DNA of 64,000 nt, from positions 16,856 to 80,855 of the forward strand of contig DYBN01000020.1 in NCBI GenBank assembly GCA_019418605.1, read 5' to 3'. The position numbers and the translations under genes were made by a program. This document shows, one piece after another, positions 17,918-27,616 of the stretch. This DNA is from Sutterella sp. (GTDB taxonomy: Bacteria > Pseudomonadota > Gammaproteobacteria > Burkholderiales > Burkholderiaceae_F). Below the pieces are notes generated by a model that saw only the letters and a program-made list of their open reading frames with translations, made no database searches and was not told the origin of the DNA. The stretch's first letter is position 1. Every line of letters starts with the position of its first letter.

Positions 17918-19138
17918 ATGCATCGCTTACTGACTCGAATCTTCATTGCAGCAGCCGCCTCTCCCCTCGTTTTTCTTGTCTCGGGCTGCAGCGACAACAC
18001 CCCCAAGAGCATCGCCCGCGCACCGATCACGGTGCAGACCGTCACCATGAAGGCCGCCCCCGAAAACATCTGGGTGGAGACGCTCGGCTTGGTTGAAGGC
18101 GTGCAGCAGGCTGAAGTGCGCGCGCAGGTCTCGGGCATTCTCGAGAAAATCAACTACAAGGAAGGCGACCGGGTCAAGGCCGGAGACTCTCTTTTTCAGA
18201 TTGACCCCGCGCCCTACCGCGCGGCCCTCGATCAAGCCACGGGCACCGTGCGCGAAGTAAGAGCCCAGCTCGCGCAGCAAGAGCGCGAGGCGCAGCGCTA
18301 CAAAAAGCTCTGGGACGCCCGCGCAGGAAGTAAAAAGGAGTACGACGACGCCTTGAGCGCCGTGCACATCACCCGCGGGCAGCTCACGACGGCGCTTGCG
18401 GCCGAGCGCAACGCCCGCATTGAATTGGACCGCACGCGCGTGGCGGCCCCAAGCGACGGGATCGTCAGCCGCTCGCTGGTAAACACGGGCGCACTGATTT
18501 CGGCCACGGAAACGCTTCTTGCAACCATCACGCAGCCCGAAAAGCTTCGCGTGACGTTTTCCGTTTCCGAAGGGGATCTCAAGGGCGCGCAGGTGACGAC
18601 CGCCAATGACGTGCGATTGCGCGTAAACGAGGCCGACATGATCCCCGCGCAGCTTGACTACGTCTCGCCCATGCTCGAGAGCAGCAGCGCGACCCTTAAC
18701 CTTCGCGCCACCCTGGACGCCCCGCACGGGCTGCGCCCGGGTCAGTACGTACACGTGCAGCTGCAGACAAAGACGCTGCCCGAAGTCTTTCGCGTGCCGC
18801 AGTCGGCGGTGCTGCAAAAAGCCGACGGCACCTATCTCGTCTACCGCCTTGAAGACGGCAAGGCCCGCCAGGTGCAGGTCGAGCTCGGCACTTGGAAGGA
18901 CAAGGACTGGATTGTGCTCGCCGGCCTTCGCGCGGGCGATCAGATCATCACCAATCAGATTCAGCGCCTCAGAGACGGCTCGGACGTAAAGCTTGCATCA
19001 TCGCCTGCAGCGCCTGCAGCGCCTGCGCCCTCTTCCGCCCCCGCATCCTCGCCTGAAACGGCTTCTGCATCTGCTTCTGCGCCTGCAGCCGCAGCCGCAA
19101 CCGCTTCAGCCTCCGGCAGCCAGGCCAAGGCACTCTGA
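17918..19138 (+). CDS. RND efflux periplasmic adaptor lipoprotein (AcrA/MexA type)
   Basis: The protein has 406 residues from the ATG at 17918. The signal peptide ends in the lipobox LVSGC, so it is probably a lipoprotein anchored in the inner membrane. Typical adaptor parts are the first lipoyl half ('VRAQVSGILEKINYKEGDRV'), an alpha-helical hairpin of about residues 95-165, the second lipoyl half ('TRVAAPSDGIVSRSLVNTGA'), a beta-barrel ('LRPGQYVHVQL') and the membrane-proximal domain. The last roughly 50 residues are Ala/Ser/Pro low-complexity. It bridges the pump encoded 20 bases downstream to an outer-membrane channel not present in the window. Confidence 0.9.
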   Translation: MHRLLTRIFIAAAASPLVFLVSGCSDNTPKSIARAPITVQTVTMKAAPENIWVETLGLVEGVQQAEVRAQVSGILEKINYKEGDRVKAGDSLFQIDPAPYRAALDQATGTVREVRAQLAQQEREAQRYKKLWDARAGSKKEYDDALSAVHITRGQLTTALAAERNARIELDRTRVAAPSDGIVSRSLVNTGALISATETLLATITQPEKLRVTFSVSEGDLKGAQVTTANDVRLRVNEADMIPAQLDYVSPMLESSSATLNLRATLDAPHGLRPGQYVHVQLQTKTLPEVFRVPQSAVLQKADGTYLVYRLEDGKARQVQVELGTWKDKDWIVLAGLRAGDQIITNQIQRLRDGSDVKLASSPAAPAAPAPSSAPASSPETASASASAPAAAAATASASGSQAKAL

Positions 19139-19158
19139 GAGCAGCGGAGGGATAAGGG

Positions 19159-22100
19159 ATGCTCAGCAGCTTTTGCATCAAGCGGCCGATCTTTGCCACG
19201 GTCCTCTCGATTCTGATCGTGCTCGCGGGCTTTGTGGCGATGCGCGTTCTGCCGCTTTCGCAATACCCCAACATCACCCCGCCCACGGTGACGGTCTCTA
19301 CGCAGTACGAGGGCGCCAACGCGCAGACTCTGGCGCGTACCGTCGCAGCCCCCATCGAAGACCAGCTCTCGGGCATCGAGGGCCTCATCTACTACACCAC
19401 CTCGATTCGAGCCAATGGCGAAGTGCGCATTCAGTGCGTCTTTGACGTGGGCACCGACCCCAACTACGCCATGCTCGAAATCAACAACCGCGTGCGCACG
19501 GCCGAGCGAAGGCTCCCCGAACCGGTGCGGCAAAACGGCGTCAACGTCAGAAAGCGCTCCGAAGAAGTCTTGATGATGGTGGCCTACACGTCGCCCGACG
19601 GTTCGTATTCGCCCACGGAACTTGCCGACTACGCGCTTTTAAACGTCGTTGACTACCTCAAACGCTTGCCCGGCATTGGCGACGTTTCCGTCTTTGGCAA
19701 CGTGCAGAGCGCCATGCGCATCTGGATGGATCCGATGCGCATGGGAAAACTCGGCGTCACGACGCAGGACATTGAAAACGCGATCAACGACAAGAACATG
19801 GAGCGAGGCGCGGGCCAAATCGGCGGCGCGCCCGTCTTGCCGGGCCAGCAGCTTTACTACACGACGAAAACCCCGGGCCAGCTTTTAACGCCCGACGAAT
19901 TCGGCGCCATCGTTTTGAGGGCCGATGAAAACGGCTCGATCGTGCGCCTGCGCGACGTCGCGCACACCGAAATCGGAAAGCGCAGCTACGAGACGGTCAA
20001 CGTCTTCAACGGCAAGCCTTCGATCACGCTTGGCGTCTACCTTCAGACGGGCGCCAACGCCGTGGCCGCGGCCGAGTCGGTGAAGGCCGAACTTGACCGC
20101 CTTGCGGCCGAATACCCCAAGGACAAGGTCACCCACGAGATCACCGACGATACGACGATCTTTGTGGAAGCATCGCTTCACGAAGTGCTCCAGACCCTGC
20201 TTGAGGCGGGGCTTCTCGTGTTGGTCGTCGTGTTTCTCTTTCTTCAGAACTGGCGCACGACCTTGATTCCGATGCTCGCGGTCCCCGTCTCGCTCATCGG
20301 CACCATGGCAGGGCTCTGGCTTTTGGACTTTTCGCTCAACACTCTTACGCTCTTTGCCCTGACGCTTGCCATCGGCATCGTGGTCGACGACGCCATCGTG
20401 GTGCTTGAAAACGTCGAGCGTCTGATGCGCTACGAGCACTTGAGCGCCTTTGACGCGGCCGTCAAGGCCATGAAGGAGGTGGCGGGCGCCTTGGTTGCCA
20501 TCGTGCTCGTGCTCTCGGCCGTGTTCGTGCCGGTGGCGTTTTTGGGCGGCATCGCGGGCGAACTCTACCGGCAGTTTGCGGTGACGGTGGCCGTTTCGGT
20601 GGCGCTCTCGGGCTTTGTGGCGCTCACCTTGACGCCTGCGCTTTGCGCGCTTCTTCTTAAAAACGAAAAGCCCTCGACCAACCGCTTTTTCAAGGCCTTC
20701 AACACGGGGCTCTCGCACTTTACCTTCGGGTACCTGCAGCTCGTGAAGCTCGCGCTGCGCTTTCGCTACATCTCGGCCTTGATCCTCATCGGGGTCATCG
20801 CAGGCTGCTGGTTTCTCATTCAGGCCACGCCCACGAGCTTTGTGCCAAGCGAAGACCAGGGCATCGTGCGCATGAGCATGACGCTGCCCGAAGGGGCGTC
20901 CTTTAACCGCACGGAGGCCGAAACCGAAAAGGTGCGCAAGCAGATCGAAGCCGAAATCCCGGGCCTTGTGAGCGTGCTCGTGATGACGGGCTTTGACACC
21001 CAAGGCAGCGACATCCGCCCCAACACGGCCACCTTTGTGCTAAGGCTCGACGACTGGGACAAGCGCACGGAAACTGCCTTTGACGTGCGCACGAAGCTGC
21101 AGCAGATCGCCAACCGAAGCGCCGATTCGGTGTCGGTGACGTCGCTTCCCGCCCCCATCCGCGGCCTTGGGTCGGCAAGCGGCTTTACGGGCTACATCCA
21201 GGCGCGCGGCAACGACAACGTGGAACTCCTGCAGCAGGTCACAAACGACTTCATGGATGCACTTGCGCAACGCCCGGAATTAACGAGCTTAAGAACGTTT
21301 TTGCGCGCCGAGGCCCCCATTCTCAACGTCTCGCTTGACGAAACCAAGGCGATGCAGCTTGGCGTTTCCACGGCCGACGTCTTTGACAGCCTCACGGCCT
21401 TCTTTGCGGGCACCTACATCAACGACTTCACCCGCAACGGCCGCATCTACCGCGTGATCATGCAGGCCGACACGTCCTACCGCATGACGCCAGCGGCCTT
21501 CGGAAAATGCTGGGTGCGCTCTAGCACCACGGGCGAGATGGTCTCGCTCGGGTCGCTTCTGACGGTTGAGCGCAACACGGGCGCCGACAGCCTTGCTCGC
21601 ATGAACGGGTACCTCGCCTCGCAGTTCATGGGAGCAGCCGTGCAGGGCGTAAGTTCAGGCGACGCGATCAAAATCGTTGAAGAGACCGCGCAGGAAATGC
21701 TCCCCGAGGGCTACGCCATCGAGTGGATCGGACAGGCCTGGCACGAAAAGCGCATCGGCTCGTCGTCGTCGACCGCGTTCATCTTTGGCCTTGTGATCGT
21801 CTTTTTGATCCTTGCGGCACTCTACGAGCGCTGGTCGCTTCCGATTGCCGTGATGCTCGCTGTTCCCTTTGCCGTTTTGGGCGCTCTGGTGAGCCTCTGG
21901 ATTCGCTCGGCTCCCAACGACATCTACTTTCAGATCGGCCTGCTGGTGCTCATCGGGCTGACGGCTAAAAACGCCATTTTGATCGTGGAATTTGCCGTGC
22001 AGAAGATGCAGGAGGGGATGAATCCCTTTGATGCTGCCTTGGAAGCCGCGCACCTGCGACTGCGCCCCATCCTGATGACGTCGCTTGCCTTTGTGCTCGG

Positions 22101-22257
22101 CGTCATGCCGCTTGTCTTTGCCACGGGCGCGGGCGCGCAGGCGCGCCACTCGATGGGCACGGGCGTCTTCGGCGGCATGATCGCGGCCACCTTCATCGCC
22201 ACGATCTTCGTGCCGGTGTTCTTTACCTGGCTTGCCAGAGGAAAGAAGCACAAGTAG
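19159..22257 (+). CDS. RND multidrug efflux transporter (HAE1 family, AcrB/MexB type)
   Basis: An inner-membrane proton-driven drug exporter of 1032 residues, normal for the family. The start 'MLSSFCIKRPIFATVLSIL' is typical, with GGAGGG upstream. The proton-relay pair is in 'IGIVVDDAIVVLENVER' (Asp408-Asp409) and the relay lysine in GLTAKNAIL (about 936). The two large periplasmic loops and twelve membrane segments are present. It forms a tripartite pump with the adaptor just upstream. No outer-membrane factor or TetR-type regulator is adjacent, so a shared TolC/OprM from elsewhere is inferred. Confidence 0.95.
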   Translation: MLSSFCIKRPIFATVLSILIVLAGFVAMRVLPLSQYPNITPPTVTVSTQYEGANAQTLARTVAAPIEDQLSGIEGLIYYTTSIRANGEVRIQCVFDVGTDPNYAMLEINNRVRTAERRLPEPVRQNGVNVRKRSEEVLMMVAYTSPDGSYSPTELADYALLNVVDYLKRLPGIGDVSVFGNVQSAMRIWMDPMRMGKLGVTTQDIENAINDKNMERGAGQIGGAPVLPGQQLYYTTKTPGQLLTPDEFGAIVLRADENGSIVRLRDVAHTEIGKRSYETVNVFNGKPSITLGVYLQTGANAVAAAESVKAELDRLAAEYPKDKVTHEITDDTTIFVEASLHEVLQTLLEAGLLVLVVVFLFLQNWRTTLIPMLAVPVSLIGTMAGLWLLDFSLNTLTLFALTLAIGIVVDDAIVVLENVERLMRYEHLSAFDAAVKAMKEVAGALVAIVLVLSAVFVPVAFLGGIAGELYRQFAVTVAVSVALSGFVALTLTPALCALLLKNEKPSTNRFFKAFNTGLSHFTFGYLQLVKLALRFRYISALILIGVIAGCWFLIQATPTSFVPSEDQGIVRMSMTLPEGASFNRTEAETEKVRKQIEAEIPGLVSVLVMTGFDTQGSDIRPNTATFVLRLDDWDKRTETAFDVRTKLQQIANRSADSVSVTSLPAPIRGLGSASGFTGYIQARGNDNVELLQQVTNDFMDALAQRPELTSLRTFLRAEAPILNVSLDETKAMQLGVSTADVFDSLTAFFAGTYINDFTRNGRIYRVIMQADTSYRMTPAAFGKCWVRSSTTGEMVSLGSLLTVERNTGADSLARMNGYLASQFMGAAVQGVSSGDAIKIVEETAQEMLPEGYAIEWIGQAWHEKRIGSSSSTAFIFGLVIVFLILAALYERWSLPIAVMLAVPFAVLGALVSLWIRSAPNDIYFQIGLLVLIGLTAKNAILIVEFAVQKMQEGMNPFDAALEAAHLRLRPILMTSLAFVLGVMPLVFATGAGAQARHSMGTGVFGGMIAATFIATIFVPVFFTWLARGKKHK

Positions 22258-22371
22258 AGGGCGGGCTTTGACAGGCTGCGGCGCGCTTGGCACGAAGCTG
22301 CAGCCAGCCGATCCCGCCTCTTGAAAATCCCGCCCCTTGAGCCTGGCGGGCTCATCAAAGCCAACCCTGTG

Positions 22372-22413
22372 AAAACGGGCCTTCCCGAGTGCGTCTTCGA
22401 GAAGGCCCGTTTT
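22372..22413. terminator. Bidirectional terminator between pump and autotransporter 1
   Basis: A perfect 13-bp stem (AAAACGGGCCTTC / GAAGGCCCGTTTT) with a 16-base loop. The A and T ends of the stem allow termination from both converging genes. Confidence 0.8.
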
Positions 22414-22489
22414 GTGTCAAGCGCAGCTGGCACAGCTGCTTTTCGCGGCGCGCCTTGGCTCGCCCGACACGCCGCCTGCGGCAAGTCTG

Positions 22490-25400
22490 CTACCAGACAT
22501 ACCGCGCGCCGATGCTGTAGCGGTAGTCGTCCTGGTAGTCGCTGCCGTTTGCCTTGGAAAGCGACCCGTAGATCGAGAGAGCGTCCGAGGCGTTGAACTG
22601 CAGCCCGACGCCGTAGCTCATCCAGGTTCCGTCAAGCTCGCTTTCAAAATGCCGCTTGGCGTAGCCCTGATAGGCCGCGTCAAAGTCGTTGTCGCCCAGG
22701 AACTCGTGGTTGACGGAGGCCTGAACGTAGAACGTGCCCGCCTTTTCGGGGAAGTCCGCCCCAAAGCGCGCGCCGATGCGCCCGACGAGCGACTGGAAGT
22801 CGTCCTGCTCGACCTTGACGCCCGAAGAGGTCGTGAAGTCGTCGCCCAAAACGAGCCCGTAGGAGAGCTCGGCCTGCGGCTCAACGAAGAAGACGTCGGT
22901 CAGGCGCCAGTTGTAGCCCGCCTCGACGGAAAGGCCCAGCGCCGTGTTGTCGTAGCTTCCGTCAAAGAGCCGGCCGCTTGATGTGTAGGCATCGATGTCG
23001 GTTGACAGGCGGCCGATGCGGCCGATCACGTCGATGTAGCCGCCGCAGTCGAAGAACCCGCTGGCATAGGCCGCAAGGCTGTAGGTTTCGCCCTCCGCCG
23101 AACCGTTGGAGATCGTGCCGTCCATGTCCGTGTAGCTGAAGGCGCCGCCCACAATCCAGTTGCCGCCGATCGTTGCGTCCCCGCCCACCTGAATCGTGTT
23201 CGTCTTGACTTCGGTCGTGACGGCATCGGTGATCTTGCTGTCGGCGCCGTAGATGCGCGCCCAGGCGCCCGCCGCGCCGATGTTGCGCCGCACTTCGCCC
23301 AGACGCTCGCTCAGATGATTGGTTTCGTAGCGCCACTGCGCAAGCGTTGCGTTTGAAAACTGCTTTAAAGCCGACATCGTCAGGCTCTCGCCGACGTTGG
23401 TAAACACCATGTTGCCGTTTGCATCAAACGTCGCCGACCCGGCGCTTGCGACAAGGCCGTCGGCGACCCGCGCCTCAAACGTCTCGTCGGTTTGACCGAT
23501 CATGCCGGCCACGGCTTCAAGCGCCTGCTGGGTGCCGAGCGTATCCGCGTCAACGCCACCCGTCTGATAGACAAGTCCCGTTGAGGCGTTGCGCGCGACT
23601 CGCACACCGGAGGCGATCGTGTCGACTTCGATGCGGTTTCCCGACCCCGAGAGCGTCTCGATGTCCATCGAGCCCCCTGCTGCGCTCTGAATCAAGGCGT
23701 TGGTGCCCTCAAGGCTTCCGATTGTCATGCCGGCAAAGGGCGGCGTCGGCGCATCATCGCGCGAGCCGCCGCTGTTGACGAGCGCGGCCCCGTCGCCGAG
23801 CGTCACGCGCTCGACTGACGCGCTTGACTGGTGCCCCTCGTAGGTCCCTTCGTTTACAAAAGCCGCCACGGCGCCCTCGGCCGCGACAAGGCTTCCGATG
23901 GAAAGCGACGAGTCGCCGTCGGTGGCGTAGGTCTCCAAAGTGCCGTAGCCGTTTACTTCAACCGAATTGATCGTGAGATTCTTGTAGACCTGAAAGTACG
24001 ACTCTTCCGTCGTATTGAGCACGAGGTTGTTGACGGTCGCGCCGTCGGTGCCGTCGCGCATCTGAACCTTGCCGCCGCCGTTGACGACAAAGTCGTTGTC
24101 AACCGTCAAATCCGCCGTATTCACGATAAGCGTCGAGGCCGTGCCGACGGTGAGATCGCCTTCCACAGCAAAGCTTGCGCCGGCGTTAATTGAAGTCATT
24201 CCGAAGGTTTCAACGGAGCCCGCTGAAAATTCATTGTAAATCTCTTGGTATACAGCGACAAAGTTGGCTTTGCCGGCAACGTCAAGCCGTCCCGCGCCCC
24301 CCAGACTGTTGTTGAAGTAGGCGTCTTGTGCAACAGAGATGCTCGAGCCTTCCGCGACATTGACGGCCTCAACGGCCGCTTCGCTCGTGCCGAGCTTGTC
24401 CACCGTGAGAGTGCTGTTGGCGTTAACGGTGACATTCCCGGACACATTGAAGTCGTTGACGTTCATGTCGCCGGTAAAGAAGCCGCCCTGCGAAATGGTG
24501 AGCTCTTCGAGCTGGCTGACGCCGTTGCCGTTGTCGTTGATCGTGCCCGAGTTCGTAAAGACTCGAACGTTAAGCCTCCCCTCGTTGAGCGTCACCGTGC
24601 CCTGGTTGGCAAAAGAGTCGATCTCCCCGCCCGTTTGGCCTGCAAGCGCACCTGCCGAGAGTGAAGCGCCCGCGTGAACCTCGACGGAGTCTGTCTGCGC
24701 CTGCCCCTCGATGCTGATCGAAGAACCTTCTCCGGAGGAGTAAATGCGATCGGCTTGGACAGAGTCGGCCGATATCTTGCCACCCTCCTCCGTCTGAACA
24801 CTGGAACTGGCAATCGCGCCTCCTACGTTGATTTGAGCGCCGTTTCGCGCGCCGACTTGTTGATCAACATCGACGTCGCCAGCGATAATCGTGCCCTTTT
24901 CCGCGGTCACGTACCCAGTGCCGGTCACCGCCCCAACTTCGGCAGTGATGTCTGCCTGCAGTCGGAACCCCATGGTCACATCGAGCGTGCCGTCGATGTC
25001 GACGACCGTGTCGGAACCAGCGCTGCCGTCGATCCGTAGCTCATTGAGATACGCGTCGTTTTGCACTTTAAGCGTGCCGCCGCTCACGGTGAAGCCGCTA
25101 CGGTAGTCGGTGCTGCCAAGCGTTCCAACGCTGATCGTTCCGCTGTTTGTCACAGTGCCGCTGACAAGAAGCGTCCCAACGCCGCTGATCGTCCCTTCGT
25201 TTCTGAGGGAAGCTGCCAAGGCCCCTTCGGTTCCATCATCGATGTGATGGTTGTAGGTGTTGGTAAAAGTAACTGTTCCGAAACCGGTCACAGTCCCCGT
25301 GACATGCGAACCTCCGTCGACAGTTAAGGACGCGCCGTCGCGAATCTTGCCCCCAACATAGAGCACTTCAGGGTACCCGTCAGAGCGTCCGCCGCTGATG

Positions 25401-25594
25401 ACCATCTCCGTCTCACCGGCCGTGCCGTAGAGATCGCCGGTCGATGAAATTGTCACCGCGACGTTCTCATAAGGCCCTGCATAAGCCGTTTCTCCCGAAA
25501 TTTGAATCGGATCCGCCGCATGAGCCGTCGAGTACACGGACAAAATGGCCAGCGAAACCGCTGACAAAGCACAAAGGTCGAAGGTTTTGCGCAT
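22490..25594 (-). CDS. Autotransporter 1 (type Va secretion, beta-helix passenger)
   Basis: This 1034-residue surface protein starts at the ATG at 25594 (GGGAG 8 bases upstream; an in-frame TTG at 25609 is weaker). A Sec signal peptide ends near residue 26 (STAHA|ADP). The passenger, to about residue 770, is a Gly/Ser/Thr/Val/Asn-rich array of repeated beta-strand turns ('GTVTFTN', 'GGTLKVQND', 'EGGKISADS') with few cysteines, the look of a right-handed beta-helix. The C-terminal roughly 260 residues ('GAWARIYGAD' onward) are an autotransporter beta-domain ending in aromatic ...ARYVW. I see no catalytic motif, so adhesin or biofilm roles are only guesses. A ten-G tract lies about 90 bases upstream of the start in the likely promoter. 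Confidence 0.92.
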   Translation of the reverse strand: MRKTFDLCALSAVSLAILSVYSTAHAADPIQISGETAYAGPYENVAVTISSTGDLYGTAGETEMVISGGRSDGYPEVLYVGGKIRDGASLTVDGGSHVTGTVTGFGTVTFTNTYNHHIDDGTEGALAASLRNEGTISGVGTLLVSGTVTNSGTISVGTLGSTDYRSGFTVSGGTLKVQNDAYLNELRIDGSAGSDTVVDIDGTLDVTMGFRLQADITAEVGAVTGTGYVTAEKGTIIAGDVDVDQQVGARNGAQINVGGAIASSSVQTEEGGKISADSVQADRIYSSGEGSSISIEGQAQTDSVEVHAGASLSAGALAGQTGGEIDSFANQGTVTLNEGRLNVRVFTNSGTINDNGNGVSQLEELTISQGGFFTGDMNVNDFNVSGNVTVNANSTLTVDKLGTSEAAVEAVNVAEGSSISVAQDAYFNNSLGGAGRLDVAGKANFVAVYQEIYNEFSAGSVETFGMTSINAGASFAVEGDLTVGTASTLIVNTADLTVDNDFVVNGGGKVQMRDGTDGATVNNLVLNTTEESYFQVYKNLTINSVEVNGYGTLETYATDGDSSLSIGSLVAAEGAVAAFVNEGTYEGHQSSASVERVTLGDGAALVNSGGSRDDAPTPPFAGMTIGSLEGTNALIQSAAGGSMDIETLSGSGNRIEVDTIASGVRVARNASTGLVYQTGGVDADTLGTQQALEAVAGMIGQTDETFEARVADGLVASAGSATFDANGNMVFTNVGESLTMSALKQFSNATLAQWRYETNHLSERLGEVRRNIGAAGAWARIYGADSKITDAVTTEVKTNTIQVGGDATIGGNWIVGGAFSYTDMDGTISNGSAEGETYSLAAYASGFFDCGGYIDVIGRIGRLSTDIDAYTSSGRLFDGSYDNTALGLSVEAGYNWRLTDVFFVEPQAELSYGLVLGDDFTTSSGVKVEQDDFQSLVGRIGARFGADFPEKAGTFYVQASVNHEFLGDNDFDAAYQGYAKRHFESELDGTWMSYGVGLQFNASDALSIYGSLSKANGSDYQDDYRYSIGARYVW

Positions 25595-25678
25595 GAAGAT
25601 CTCTCCCAATCTGCGGGCGCCCCCGGCCTTGAGGGAAGTCGTTCTCCGTCCCCGCAGAAATCTGTAAAAGTCTTCTGA

Positions 25679-25709
25679 ACACTACCCCCCCCCCGGCAGG
25701 GGAAATCAA
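25679..25709 (-). promoter_or_regulatory. Putative phase-variable promoter of autotransporter 1
   Basis: Reading on the minus strand: -35 TTGATT (25709-25704), a 19-base spacer that ends in ten Gs, then -10 TAGTGT (25684-25679). Each hexamer matches consensus at four of six places. Slippage to eight Gs would give the optimal 17-base spacer. The promoter assignment is inference; the tract is seen directly. Confidence 0.5.
25685..25694. repeat. Homopolymeric C10/G10 tract upstream of autotransporter 1
   Basis: Ten consecutive Cs on the + strand (Gs on the autotransporter coding strand). Tracts this long are rare outside contingency loci and mutate by slipped-strand mispairing. Confidence 0.9.
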
Positions 25710-25948
25710 GATATTGCCTGCAAATACAACAGATTTCCCGTCAAATGTTTCCACCTTTGGGAGTGCGCTCGCCCCTTTCGCAATGGACGCCCCGCAGGCA
25801 AAAGGCGCTCCCCTTGGGCTCAAAAGCAAAAGCGCCCGGCCGCAAAAAAGGCCGCCCTGAAACCAGAGCAGCCTTGCTTTGCCAAATCAAACCTCGTTTT
25901 GAAAGGAGCCGGGCGGGCGGTGATTGAGGCCTCTCGAAAGAGCGCCCG

Positions 25949-26917
25949 TCATTTCCCGATGAACCGGTAGCCCCCGTCGGGCGCCTTTTCAATGCGTCCG
26001 ATCTCTTTGAAGTGCATGCCCGCAAGGATGCGGCCGCGGGCGGCAGCCTCGGCGAGCACCGCCTCGCGCGCCCGGGCGGCCATCGTCGGGTGCGCGTCGT
26101 AGATCGTGCAGTATTCGGGCCAGCGCATCTGCAGGGGCGCGACGTGAATGAGGTCGCCCACAATCGTCATGCCCTCCCCCTCGGAGTCGATGTCGTAGCG
26201 CGTGTGACCGAAGGTGTGCCCGCGCGATGCGCGAGGCCTGATGCCGGGCACCGCCTCGTCGCCGTACTCAAACGTCTGCACGCGCCCGGCGTAGGCCTTG
26301 AGCACGCGCTTTGCGAGCGCAATGAAGGCGGGCTCGCGGTCCATGTCGTGCAGCCACGCGTCGTGTTCGACTGCTGCGATGTGAAGCACGGCGTTCGGGT
26401 AGACGGCCTTGTCTCCGACCGTCAACCCCGAGATGTGGTCTTCGTCGAGATGCGTCATGAAGATGTCGGTGACGTCCTCGGGCTTGACGCCGATTGCGGC
26501 AAGCGCCGCGGGCGTGCGCGCCTCTCCTCCCATCTCGTGCGAGCGTCCGCCGTCAAAGAGCACCTTGCGGCCGGCGGTTTCTACGAAATAAGTCTTCACG
26601 AGCGCCTCAAAGCGCCCTCCGGGCATGTACGAGAGCCGCTGCGGGTGCTGATCGATCGCAGGAAAGATCGACTTGTCAAAGACAAGGCGGCTGTCGTTGA
26701 TAGCCTTGACGCTGATGCGGCCGACCTGCACCGACTGCACCAACTCATGTGCTGCCCCGGCGGTTTGCGCGCTGACCTTGCTTTGAGAGGCGTCCTGCGC
26801 GGCCGCAGGAAGGGGCGACAGCAACACAAAAGGCAAACACAGCAGGGCAAAAAGTGCGGTGCTGCAGGGCGTTTTAGGGGCAGCCGCGGCGCGGCGGCCA
26901 AAGAGCTTGCAAGGCAT
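25949..26917 (-). CDS. Exported metallo-beta-lactamase-fold hydrolase
   Basis: The protein has 322 residues from the ATG at 26917, giving a signal peptide with hydrophobic core 'ALFALLCLPFVLLSPLPAAA'. A GTG at 27067 with GGAGG 9 bases upstream is a real alternative that would add 50 residues. The metal motif reads THLDEDH, that is HxDxDH in place of the common HxHxDH; further ligands are in 'RGHTFGHT', 'VGDLIH' and 'GMHF'. The fold is typical of lactonases and related hydrolases that act in the periplasm; the substrate is unknown. It is the third gene of an apparent operon with the SDR and cyclophilin-like genes. Confidence 0.82.
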   Translation of the reverse strand: MPCKLFGRRAAAAPKTPCSTALFALLCLPFVLLSPLPAAAQDASQSKVSAQTAGAAHELVQSVQVGRISVKAINDSRLVFDKSIFPAIDQHPQRLSYMPGGRFEALVKTYFVETAGRKVLFDGGRSHEMGGEARTPAALAAIGVKPEDVTDIFMTHLDEDHISGLTVGDKAVYPNAVLHIAAVEHDAWLHDMDREPAFIALAKRVLKAYAGRVQTFEYGDEAVPGIRPRASRGHTFGHTRYDIDSEGEGMTIVGDLIHVAPLQMRWPEYCTIYDAHPTMAARAREAVLAEAAARGRILAGMHFKEIGRIEKAPDGGYRFIGK

Positions 26918-27088
26918 GGCGAAAGGGAAAAACAAAGAAGAAAAAACCGAAGCCGCGCGGCACTGCGATCGCACAGCCGATGAAAGAAAACGCGCGTAAA
27001 GAAACGCGCGGGGAAACGAGACAGGACAAGAGACAGAACAAGCCCGGTAAAGCGCAAGAGAAAGCACCGGGCCCCGCCTCCGCCCGCG

Positions 27089-27616
27089 TCAGTCAAGAGT
27101 AAGGCGCACCGTCACGCCGCCCTCTCCCAGGGCCTGCACCCAGCCTTGGACGTCGTCGACGCGCGCTAGCCTTGTGTAGTCCCAGGCGTTGGTGCCCATC
27201 ATGAGCACGATCTGATTGCCGCTGTACAAAAGAATGTCGCCCGTGCGGGCCTCGGTCCACGTGTCGTCGGCGGGAAGCCTCGCGCCGAGCGCTCCGACCT
27301 TTTCAAAGCCGCCGTAGCTTCTCAAATGAAGCTCAAGCGGCAGCATCTGCATGAGCGCCTTGGCTGCGCGCGTATCGGCGGGCGTCAAGGCAAACGTGCG
27401 CCCGTTGACTTCAAGACGGATTTTTTGCATCTGCAGCTCCTCTTTGCTGAACTGGTCTGCCTGCGGGACGTCCGTGCCGGAGCCCGGCGCGGCAAAAGCG
27501 GCAGGCCCCGGGGTGACGCCAAGAAGGACGCCAAAAAGGACGGCGGCAAGAATGGCGGGAAGGGCAGCGGCAGCGCACGCCGCCGCACCCTTTTGCCCGG
27601 TGTGCGCTTTTCTCAC
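27089..27616 (-). CDS. Exported cyclophilin-like fold protein
   Basis: The protein has 175 residues, starting at a GTG whose last two bases and following A overlap the stop of the SDR gene (GTGA), a typical coupled start. An N-terminal hydrophobic signal ('ALPAILAAVLFGVLLGV') ends near PAAFAA. The mature domain, 'IRLEVNGRTFALTPADTRAA', 'LELHLRSYGGFEKVGALG' and 'GDILLYSGNQIVLMMG', matches the small bacterial cyclophilin-like fold family (TM1367-like). Members lack proven prolyl isomerase activity and their function is poorly known. The neighbours suggest a shared periplasmic/redox role with the metallo-hydrolase downstream. Confidence 0.75.
   Translation of the reverse strand: MRKAHTGQKGAAACAAAALPAILAAVLFGVLLGVTPGPAAFAAPGSGTDVPQADQFSKEELQMQKIRLEVNGRTFALTPADTRAAKALMQMLPLELHLRSYGGFEKVGALGARLPADDTWTEARTGDILLYSGNQIVLMMGTNAWDYTRLARVDDVQGWVQALGEGGVTVRLTLD

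Noticed and set aside
25467..25829. Minus-strand frame through the G10 tract upstream of autotransporter 1
   Set aside because: It is out of frame with the autotransporter and overlaps it by more than 100 bases with no ribosome site; a promoter-spacer role explains the tract better.
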